A stretch of 11,362 bases of DNA from contig JAEOUN010000118.1 in assembly GCA_016839245.1 (NCBI GenBank), positions 1 through 11,362 on the forward strand. The letters run 5' to 3'. Both the position numbers and the translations under genes were made by a program. The stretch comes from Candidatus Thorarchaeota archaeon. Lineage in GTDB: Archaea > Asgardarchaeota > Thorarchaeia > Thorarchaeales > Thorarchaeaceae. A model generated the notes under the pieces. The model searched no databases and had not been told where the DNA came from. It was given only the letters and a program-made list of their open reading frames with translations. Positions 1-5,088 of the stretch are shown in pieces (within the stretch, counting starts at the first letter, position 1; each line of letters begins with the position of its first letter).

Positions 1-62
1 CTGTGAATAGTATATTGGGTCAATCCCAGTAGAATTCTTTCACATCTTTTGAGTTGATTAAC

Positions 63-602
63 ATGGTTGAGAATGCAGAATGGCAGAAGGCAGTAGAGTA
101 CGATGAATTCTTGAGAAACGCACGTGAAAATATCGAATTGATGAAAGCTAGATATAGTGATTTAGTAATGAGTGAATCATACTATGATTCATTGAGGAAT
201 ATCCAAAACAACATTCGCATTCTTGTCCTTGGAAATGACAGATGTGACGACACAGCTGGAAATCTTCCTGTCTTGGCTAGAATTGCCGATGCGTCACCAA
301 AGATAGAATTAAGAATCCTAGACAGTGATGCCAACGCACGATATCACCAGCAGTTTAAAGTGAATGGTAAGAGAAAAACACCAGTTGTCCTCTTTCTGAG
401 TTCTGAAAACGAGGAACTCTGCCGATGGGTTGAGCGTCCAAATTCTGTTTACAAGCTTATCAATGAAGGAACTAACCCTTCACTTGAGGGCAGAAAGAAC
501 GAGTTGAAAAAACTATACAGTGATTCAGAAATTCAGCAACAAAGTCTTCACGAATTTATGAGGCTTGTACTAAGATCTGATTACATTCTAGGACGAGCAT
601 AA
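63..602 (+). CDS. Thioredoxin-fold family protein with a single active-site cysteine
   Basis: A 179-aa soluble protein with no signal peptide. A helical N-terminal part (about 1-48) is followed by a thioredoxin-like core. A first strand (IRILVLGNDRC, about 51-61) leads into the motif C61-D-D-T64, in the place of a CxxC or CxxS active site. The cis-proline motif K105-T106-P107 precedes the next strand. The pattern of an active-site C-x-D followed by a run resembling ELPVL recalls the Thioredoxin_9-type family; that assignment is by motif only. The resolving cysteine is absent. The only other cysteine is C120, outside the motif, so a classic dithiol reductase is unlikely. A one-cysteine redox, disulfide-isomerase-like or binding role is possible. 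An in-frame TTG at 54 would add three residues. ATG 63 is preferred, with a GAG 9 nt upstream, though that ribosome site is weak. The stop is 1 nt before the methyltransferase start, so the two are probably co-translated. Confidence 0.7.
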   Translation: MVENAEWQKAVEYDEFLRNARENIELMKARYSDLVMSESYYDSLRNIQNNIRILVLGNDRCDDTAGNLPVLARIADASPKIELRILDSDANARYHQQFKVNGKRKTPVVLFLSSENEELCRWVERPNSVYKLINEGTNPSLEGRKNELKKLYSDSEIQQQSLHEFMRLVLRSDYILGRA

Positions 603-603
603 A

Positions 604-1260
604 ATGTCACATGATGAACTAGCAAAAGCTGATTGGAAGGATCATGACCGCATCAAACAAATGGTTGATTCCTATACTCGGAGATACGATCAATACTTCT
701 GGAATGCCGTACAGAAAATGACCGAAAACCAATCAGGAAAGATCGTGGCAGATTTTGGTTGTGGACCAGGCCTTTTTCTTATTGATGTCGCACGCATATA
801 TGACGCTGAGAAAGTCATCGGTCTGGATGAAAGCTCGGAGATGCTAGAGTATGCTAGAAACCTATTTGCGGAACGATTGGCACCTGTTTCCTTTGAACTT
901 GTTCAGATTGATTTTGATAGCACTATGATACCTATTGAAACTAGGACAATCGATTTTGCATTCTGCGGATTCATGTTACATGAGGTTAGAGATCCACAGG
1001 ATTTTGTCCATCAGATTGTAAACACACTTACTCCTACTGGATTCTATGTGATCTATGATTATGTCTCTGGAAATGTAGACGCCTTTGTACAGGCTATGAT
1101 GGAACGAGGGATGGATGAACAACACGCAAGAAAGCGGTATCCACATATGTGCAGACACTCAATTGATGACATCACTAAACTAATGAAGAATGCAGGACTT
1201 AGAGATATTAATGCAATAGGCGTTAATGATATACGCGCAGTTGTTTTTGGTAAGAAATGA
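604..1260 (+). CDS. Class I SAM-dependent methyltransferase, substrate unknown
   Basis: A 218-aa cytoplasmic protein with a Rossmann-fold methyltransferase domain. Motif I is VADFGCGPG (48-56), the glycine-rich SAM-binding loop. The acidic residue ending strand 2 is D75 in VIGLDESSEM, expected to bind the ribose hydroxyls of SAM. Residues 105-110 hold the acidic turn of motif II. The post-motif segment TIDFAFCGFMLHEVRDP (115-131) is typical of the Methyltransf_11/25 group. The C-terminal third (about 150-218) is helical and probably carries the substrate-specific part. Family members methylate small molecules, quinone precursors or proteins, and nothing here decides between them. It starts 1 nt after the thioredoxin-like gene. 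A redox or metabolite-modification pairing of these two is possible but is inference. The ATG at 604 is the first start after the upstream stop and has no strong Shine-Dalgarno, consistent with translational coupling. Confidence 0.85.
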   Translation: MSHDELAKADWKDHDRIKQMVDSYTRRYDQYFWNAVQKMTENQSGKIVADFGCGPGLFLIDVARIYDAEKVIGLDESSEMLEYARNLFAERLAPVSFELVQIDFDSTMIPIETRTIDFAFCGFMLHEVRDPQDFVHQIVNTLTPTGFYVIYDYVSGNVDAFVQAMMERGMDEQHARKRYPHMCRHSIDDITKLMKNAGLRDINAIGVNDIRAVVFGKK

Positions 1261-1297
1261 CACAACCAGAATTGAAAGATGTAGGATCCGAAAACGC

Positions 1298-1501
1298 ATG
1301 TCAGATAATCGCCGCAAATCACCATGGGCGTACGATGAGAGTGGTCTTCATTGTCCACAGTGCAATAGTACGAGAATAAATCGTGTGCTTGATACTTGGG
1401 CAATGATGAGAGGAATCCAGATGTTCAAGTGTGCGGTGTGTGGAAAAAAGTTCTATAATCGCGGTGTGGATGACTACAAGCCAACATTTGAGAGATGGTA
1501 A
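1298..1501 (+). CDS. Small zinc-ribbon protein of unknown function
   Basis: A 67-aa basic protein. It has one four-cysteine zinc ribbon: C19-P-Q-C22, a 22-residue spacer, then C45-A-V-C48 followed by GKKFYNRG. This C-x2-C-x22-C-x2-C pattern, with an aromatic shortly after the last cysteine, resembles transposase-type and TFIIS/RPA12-like zinc ribbons, so binding to nucleic acid or to a replication or transcription protein is plausible. No transposase catalytic domain or IS end lies beside it, so it is not read as a mobile-element remnant. The open frame extends upstream to ATG 1226 inside the methyltransferase gene. ATG 1298 is preferred because it avoids a 35-bp overlap and removes an unconserved-looking leader. 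AGGAT at 1283-1287 is a weak ribosome site. The stop is 17 nt before the PriL start, and the PriL Shine-Dalgarno lies in that gap. Function unknown; a link to primase is inferred from position only. Confidence 0.72.
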   Translation: MSDNRRKSPWAYDESGLHCPQCNSTRINRVLDTWAMMRGIQMFKCAVCGKKFYNRGVDDYKPTFERW

Positions 1502-1504
1502 TAA

Positions 1505-1509
1505 GAGGT
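1505..1509 (+). promoter_or_regulatory. Shine-Dalgarno site fixing the PriL start
   Basis: GAGGT lies 9 nt upstream of ATG 1519. It rules out the in-frame ATG at 1495, which overlaps the stop of the zinc-ribbon gene and would place this motif inside the coding region. Confidence 0.75.
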
Positions 1510-1518
1510 AGAGATAGA

Positions 1519-2661
1519 ATGTCAAGCAGCCTTCAAGAACTGAAATATTTCTTCTCCCCAGGCGCTAGACAGGAATCTCAACGATTTGCAAGAGATATGG
1601 GCAATCTTGTTGATTTTCTTGAACTGCCTGAAAATCATTTTATTGTTGAAGCCGCCGAAAAACGCATCTTTTCAGCATTGACCCATAAAGAGATTGATTT
1701 TCCTATTCTACGTGATGAAAAGGAAGTCTTGATTTATCCCACATCCCGACTTATCGTTGAAGAGATTGGCAATCCTCGCCTTCGCGCACGGCAAGCTGAA
1801 GCTGAATCAAAAGCAGTGAACAAGTATCTTGCTGATGAAGACACTCAGTTCGTTATTGATCTATGTAAGAGTGCATTTGGTTGGGTCGTTGAATCAACAG
1901 GGTCTCTTGGTGATAGAGCAAAACTCGATATCAAACTTCGAACCTTTGAGTTCAAGATGCAATTTGAGAACTTTCTTGAGGTTGCTCCTGATTTTCATGC
2001 GGAGGAGTGGAAACTCATTAATCGTCTTGTTGATGATGGATGGGTCTATGTTCGAAGAAAAGAGCTCAATCGGTTAATCTCTGGAAAAGCAAAACGGATT
2101 ATCCTTGAGGGTAGACTTGATATTCCAAAACTACCTCGTCGCTTGACTGAGGCTGTTCAGAGAATCGAGGCTGAAATGAAGACACGAATACGTCAGACAG
2201 AACCATTCAAGTTGACTGGTCAGGTGACCTCCGCATTTCCACCATGTATCCAACAGATGTATGATGACTCAAGAAGTGGACAGGTCAATCTCTCGCACGA
2301 TGCGCGTTTTGCATTAGCTGCTTTCCTCTTACGGATTGGTATGAATGAGGATGAGGTGAACAAGGTATTTGGACATTCACCCGATAAGAATACACGATTG
2401 ATTGAATATCAGGTTGATCATATTGCCTCCAAGAAATCAAGTCGTGGTGACGTTGAGTCTACCGGTTATACCCCCACTGGGTGTAAGAAACTGCAGACCA
2501 ATAATCTCTGTCCTGTCTACCTTGGACTGACCTTTGATCCTCTCTGTGAGTATATTCTGAATCCAATTGCATTCTATACAACAAGAGCTTGGGAGATCTC
2601 AAAAGGTTTGACAAATCATTCGTGGTATGCTCAGAAAAAGGACAAGAAGCAGACTTTCTAG
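1519..2661 (+). CDS. priL: DNA primase large subunit, iron-sulphur type (PriL)
   Basis: A 380-aa protein of usual archaeal PriL length. PriL is the regulatory subunit of the archaeal/eukaryotic primase. It binds the small catalytic subunit PriS and supports initiation and length control of RNA/DNA primers at replication forks. The N-terminal helical domain (about 1-200) is expected to contact PriS. The C-terminal domain carries the four 4Fe-4S ligands: C243 (in FPPCIQQM), C322 (TGCKK), C331 (NLCPV) and C343 (PLCEY). Around them are the family blocks RFALAAFLLRIGMN, the segment ending YQVDHI, and a C-terminal NPIAFY matching the usual HP-x-YY ending of the cluster domain. All four ligands are present, so the cluster should be intact. 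No PriS gene is in the window. The gene is last in the + strand cluster and ends 2 bp from the stop of the convergent glycosylase. Confidence 0.95.
   Translation: MSSSLQELKYFFSPGARQESQRFARDMGNLVDFLELPENHFIVEAAEKRIFSALTHKEIDFPILRDEKEVLIYPTSRLIVEEIGNPRLRARQAEAESKAVNKYLADEDTQFVIDLCKSAFGWVVESTGSLGDRAKLDIKLRTFEFKMQFENFLEVAPDFHAEEWKLINRLVDDGWVYVRRKELNRLISGKAKRIILEGRLDIPKLPRRLTEAVQRIEAEMKTRIRQTEPFKLTGQVTSAFPPCIQQMYDDSRSGQVNLSHDARFALAAFLLRIGMNEDEVNKVFGHSPDKNTRLIEYQVDHIASKKSSRGDVESTGYTPTGCKKLQTNNLCPVYLGLTFDPLCEYILNPIAFYTTRAWEISKGLTNHSWYAQKKDKKQTF
2635..2639 (-). terminator. Oligo-U terminator candidate for the glycosylase transcript
   Basis: Five A on the + strand give a U5 run in the - strand transcript, 25 nt past the glycosylase stop and inside the 3' end of priL. 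Archaeal termination commonly uses such oligo-T tracts without a hairpin. The run is short, so the call is weak. Confidence 0.3.
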
Positions 2662-2663
2662 TA

Positions 2664-3503
2664 TCAAGGTTTTTGACTATTAGATCTTGAAAAATAATAG
2701 AGATATTCCTGTGCATATCCTGCATATTGTCCGAAGTATTCTCTTGCTGCAGCTGATCTCTTGGCATAGGAGTTTCCTTTTTTTGCAAAGATAGGATAAT
2801 GTTCTCGAATCACTCGCTCAATCCAAACATCTATTGGAAATGCTTCAAGAAAACCAAGTGAGAACAGACAGATACAATCCGCTACTTTGTCACCTACTCC
2901 ATGAAGTGTCTTCAGTAACTTATGTGCATCCATATAATCAATACAACTAAAGATCTTCTCTGTGATCTCGCTACTATTGATGGTTTCAACAGTTCTATGG
3001 ATATAGCTTGAACGATATCCTGCGCCCAGACAATCATAATCATTGAGGCACACATTAGCAAGGGTCTCTGGAGTTGGAAATCCGAAATACGACTTCTCTC
3101 TAAATTTATACATTGGTCCATATCTACTTCTAATATTATTCATGAGCGTATGAATAGCAGGTATTCCTTTCTGCGTAGAACAGATAAATGAGATAAGGCA
3201 TGGAAAGAATGGATCTTGAATAATTCTGAGACCTGGTGCAAAGGCGATACTCTGCTGCATGATTCCAGGTCGCGAAATCTCTTCCTGTATCTTAGTCAAT
3301 GGGTCCTCAAGTCTAAAGAGTTTTCTAAGATCGATTGTGTGAGAGGAGGTCTCATAGTATACTCTATCGTCTCTCTGTTCAACATAAACAACTTGACCAA
3401 CATCTGAATTGACATACCCCTTACCCTCTCGTCGCCAGGTGAATGTCTGACCACATTCAATCGTGTCATGAAGATTGAATTGGTTCACTTCGATATTTCT
3501 CAT
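2664..3503 (-). CDS. ogg: 8-oxoguanine DNA glycosylase/AP lyase, OGG1 family
   Basis: A 279-aa base-excision repair enzyme that removes 8-oxoguanine from DNA and can cut the abasic site by beta-elimination. An OGG N-terminal domain (about 1-95) contains C17-G18-Q19 and W23; G18 matches the human OGG1 glycine that contacts N7-H of 8-oxoG. The HhH-GPD domain follows. The hairpin LHGVGDKVADC carries the catalytic lysine K206, and C210 matches human C253. The catalytic aspartate is D225 in FPIDVW. The C-terminal AGYAQEYLYY places Q265 and Y269 where human Q315 and F319 hold the base. Having the N-terminal domain separates it from the shorter archaeal Ogg2 and AGOG enzymes. The frame is open upstream to 3635, but AAGGAGG at 3515-3521 supports ATG 3503. 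The gene is convergent with priL and downstream of mobB on the same strand, with a 177-bp gap that suggests its own promoter. Confidence 0.93.
   Translation of the reverse strand: MRNIEVNQFNLHDTIECGQTFTWRREGKGYVNSDVGQVVYVEQRDDRVYYETSSHTIDLRKLFRLEDPLTKIQEEISRPGIMQQSIAFAPGLRIIQDPFFPCLISFICSTQKGIPAIHTLMNNIRSRYGPMYKFREKSYFGFPTPETLANVCLNDYDCLGAGYRSSYIHRTVETINSSEITEKIFSCIDYMDAHKLLKTLHGVGDKVADCICLFSLGFLEAFPIDVWIERVIREHYPIFAKKGNSYAKRSAAAREYFGQYAGYAQEYLYYFSRSNSQKP
2670..2674 (+). terminator. Oligo-T terminator candidate for priL
   Basis: A T5 run begins 9 nt after the priL stop codon, inside the 3' end of the convergent glycosylase gene. It is the first T tract downstream of the operon. Position fits archaeal oligo-T termination; the run is short and no hairpin precedes it. 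Confidence 0.35.
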
Positions 3504-3680
3504 CGTATAAGTTTCCTCCTTATTTGTGATGAGGATTACGATACGTATTTTGTTATCGTTGGACAAAACTATTATCCTGAACTTCATTATGAAATCTTGC
3601 GGCAGTGATGATCTCCTATATGAGATTATGAACACATGATCGACCTTAGGGGTAACTGAGCCGCACCTTTTTTGATTTGA
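3504..3680 (-). promoter_or_regulatory. Intergenic region between mobB and the glycosylase gene, presumed glycosylase promoter
   Basis: A 177-bp AT-rich gap between two co-oriented genes. A perfect Shine-Dalgarno AAGGAGG (3515-3521, - strand) lies 11 nt before ATG 3503, a slightly long spacing. Two TATA-like candidates are visible on the - strand: ATATAG within 3616-3621, flanked by the 5-bp inverted repeat ATCTC (3611-3615) and GAGAT (3622-3626), and the AT-rich stretch at about 3568-3580. Neither is decisive. The size of the gap suggests the glycosylase is transcribed separately from mobB. Confidence 0.4.
3515..3521 (-). promoter_or_regulatory. Shine-Dalgarno site deciding the glycosylase start
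   Basis: AAGGAGG on the - strand is the strongest match to the 16S rRNA 3' end in the window and lies 11 nt before ATG 3503. The residues encoded upstream in the same frame do not resemble the start of the OGG N-terminal domain, so the shorter protein is preferred. Confidence 0.75.
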
Positions 3681-4205
3681 TTAGAGATTGAGTGTAGCGA
3701 AATCTATACCCTCTTGGTCAATTATAGCAAGAATCCCGTCTACATCATTTGCCTCTATGATTGGAATGGAATCGTGTTGCATTTTTTCACTCTTTTCCCA
3801 GACTACAATGGCTTTGACAGACGATGGTAATTGCTCTCCCTCTAGACCCAAAGGTCCAACACACCATATTTTTGGAATATCACTACTCTTCATTCCCTCG
3901 ATGATAAGATAGTCTGCATCTTCTTCCTGTATAAGGGTATTAAGAGTACGACGCTCACCATAATGTACTACTGTGCTTTTTGGTCCTAACATGATTGTTT
4001 CTTGTGCACCTGCGTGTCTATGTCTCCAGGTATCTGTTCCTCTCTCCTCATCTACATCATGTGCTGAGCTCTTCACGGTAATGACGGAATGCCCTCTTTT
4101 AGTAAGAGTGCTTACTATCTTTTCAACTACCGTGGTCTTTCCACTTCCTGAATATCCTGAAACTGCAAAAACCTGCATGATGTTAGACAGAATAAGATGG
4201 TGCAT
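3681..4205 (-). CDS. mobB: Molybdopterin-guanine dinucleotide biosynthesis protein MobB-like P-loop NTPase
   Basis: A 174-aa soluble P-loop protein. MobB binds GTP and assists MobA in attaching GMP to molybdopterin, giving the bis-MGD form of the molybdenum or tungsten cofactor. Visible motifs are Walker A GYSGSGKTT (17-25, K23), the MobB-specific block D-T-W-R-H-R-H-A-G-A at about 58-67, and the Walker B-like strand DYLIIEGMK with E at its end. The usual histidine-rich stretch after the second strand (TIKHxHH in many MobB proteins) reads TVKSSAHDVD here, so part of it is lost. ATG 4205 lies about 24-38 bp downstream of a TATA-like element and has no Shine-Dalgarno, fitting a leaderless message. 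ATG 4178, which would begin MQVFAVSGYSG, is the alternative and also keeps the Walker A. No other molybdenum-cofactor gene is in the window. The gene is divergent from the ABC operon. Confidence 0.88.
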   Translation of the reverse strand: MHHLILSNIMQVFAVSGYSGSGKTTVVEKIVSTLTKRGHSVITVKSSAHDVDEERGTDTWRHRHAGAQETIMLGPKSTVVHYGERRTLNTLIQEEDADYLIIEGMKSSDIPKIWCVGPLGLEGEQLPSSVKAIVVWEKSEKMQHDSIPIIEANDVDGILAIIDQEGIDFATLNL

Positions 4206-4227
4206 AAGGGATTTTCGTTAATCTCAA

Positions 4228-4243
4228 CTATACAATTATACAA
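4228..4243. promoter_or_regulatory. TATA-like element shared by the divergent mobB and ABC operon
   Basis: Two direct copies of TATACAA (4229-4235 and 4237-4243) form an AT-rich core with TATA character on both strands. On the - strand it lies roughly 24-38 bp from ATG 4205, the distance expected for a leaderless archaeal transcript. On the + strand it would place transcription start near 4260-4268, leaving a leader of about 40 nt before the TTG at 4304. No clear BRE was identified. The assignment rests on position and composition. Confidence 0.5.
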
Positions 4244-4290
4244 ACTGCTCAATCCATTTCCCTTAAAACGGGGTATTTCAAAACGAAATC

Positions 4291-4303
4291 TGGTGAATCA
4301 CCA
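4291..4303 (+). promoter_or_regulatory. Palindrome covering the Shine-Dalgarno of the ABC operon
   Basis: TGGTGAATCACCA is a perfect 6+1+6 inverted repeat ending at the base before the TTG start codon at 4304. It contains the ribosome site GGTGA (4292-4296), 7 nt from the start. It could be an operator for a dimeric regulator or, as RNA, a small hairpin (5-bp stem, 3-nt loop) hiding the ribosome site. It may also be chance. Confidence 0.45.
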
Positions 4304-5077
4304 TTGACAGAGGAAAGACAGCCAGCAGTGGAGTGTATCGATCTTCGAAGAGAGTTCCAAGATGGGTCTCGCGTTATAAAGGTCCTTCAGGGGACCAATC
4401 TCACTGTTTATCGTGGTGAATTTGTTGCGATTGTTGGTGCAAGTGGTTCCGGAAAGACGACTCTTCTCAATCTTATTGGTGGTCTTGATACTCCCACTTC
4501 CGGAAAAATCTTGATTGATGGGCAAGATATTACCAAACTAAATGATGACCAGATGTCGAAGGTGCGCAGACACAAAATTGGTGTGCTCTTTCAAGATCAA
4601 CATTTGTTACCAATTTTCACTGCCTTTGAAAATGTTGAAGTACCAATGCTTCTAGATGATATCCCTCCAGAAGAACGAGAAAAACGAGCTCAAAAACTGC
4701 TGGAAACTGTTCTTGTCGATCACCGTGCACAACATATGCCTCACGAACTTTCTGGTGGTATGCGTTCACGTGTAGCTCTTGCAAGAGCCTTGGCAAATGA
4801 TCCTACTGTCTTACTCTGCGATGAACCTACTGGCGATTTGGATCACAAGACTGGAGGAGAAATCATTCAACTAATGAGGGACCTTGCAAAGAAGCAGAAC
4901 CGCGCCGTTATCGCAGCAACTCATGATCCTGAAACTGCTCGTATGGCTGATCGTATCCTACTACTTCGTGATGGTGTTCTGGTGGATGAACTTGTTGGTG
5001 ACTTCTTCAAAGCAAGTAAAGTTGACATTGCTTCAAAGAAGGAATCACAAATTGCCAGTGAAGAAGAGCCCATGTAG
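4304..5077 (+). CDS. ABC transporter ATP-binding protein, MacB/LolD/YbbA type (first ATPase)
   Basis: A 257-aa cytoplasmic ATPase that should dimerise and drive the FtsX-type permeases encoded downstream. Motifs in order: Walker A GASGSGKTT (45-53, K51), Q-loop Q97 in VLFQDQHLLP, ABC signature LSGGM (149-153), Walker B VLLCDEP (169-175, catalytic E174), D-loop GDLD (177-180), and switch histidine H207 in AATHD. The signature reads LSGGMRSRV where MacB/LolD relatives usually have LSGGEQQRV; the residue changes look tolerable but differ from the norm. Residues about 234-257 form a charged lysine/glutamate tail beyond the core. The start is TTG, supported by GGTGA 7 nt upstream; there is no in-frame ATG or GTG nearby upstream, and no downstream methionine before the Walker A. 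The stop TAG overlaps the ribosome site of the next gene, so the ATPase and permease are probably coupled. Confidence 0.93.
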   Translation: MTEERQPAVECIDLRREFQDGSRVIKVLQGTNLTVYRGEFVAIVGASGSGKTTLLNLIGGLDTPTSGKILIDGQDITKLNDDQMSKVRRHKIGVLFQDQHLLPIFTAFENVEVPMLLDDIPPEEREKRAQKLLETVLVDHRAQHMPHELSGGMRSRVALARALANDPTVLLCDEPTGDLDHKTGGEIIQLMRDLAKKQNRAVIAATHDPETARMADRILLLRDGVLVDELVGDFFKASKVDIASKKESQIASEEEPM

Positions 5078-5084
5078 GAGTGAT
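5077..5084 (+). promoter_or_regulatory. Shine-Dalgarno for the first permease, overlapping the ATPase stop
   Basis: GGAGTGAT is GGAGGTGAT less one G and begins on the last base of the ATPase stop TAG. It lies 4 nt before GTG 5089 (8 nt counting from GGAG). The alternative in-frame GTG at 5080 is inside this motif, so 5089 is preferred. Confidence 0.6.
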
Positions 5085-5088
5085 ATGT

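Noticed and set aside
1226..1297. N-terminal extension of the zinc-ribbon protein from ATG 1226
   Set aside because: It would overlap the methyltransferase by 35 bp, has no ribosome site, and adds sequence without zinc-ribbon character.
1298..1501. Zinc-ribbon gene as a transposase remnant
   Set aside because: The ribbon recalls IS1-type InsA ends, but no DDE or other transposase domain, inverted repeats or target duplication was found, and the gene is intact in a tight operon.
2459..2788. 109-codon - strand open frame across the priL/glycosylase junction
   Set aside because: It overlaps the iron-sulphur region of PriL and the glycosylase end in other frames, and no coding signal or motif supports it.
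3504..3635. 44-residue N-terminal extension of the glycosylase
   Set aside because: A strong Shine-Dalgarno sits inside it before ATG 3503, and the OGG N-terminal domain begins naturally at 3503.
3668..3673. T6 run that could be a terminator on the + strand
   Set aside because: No + strand gene ends upstream of it; both flanking genes are on the - strand, where it reads as an A run.
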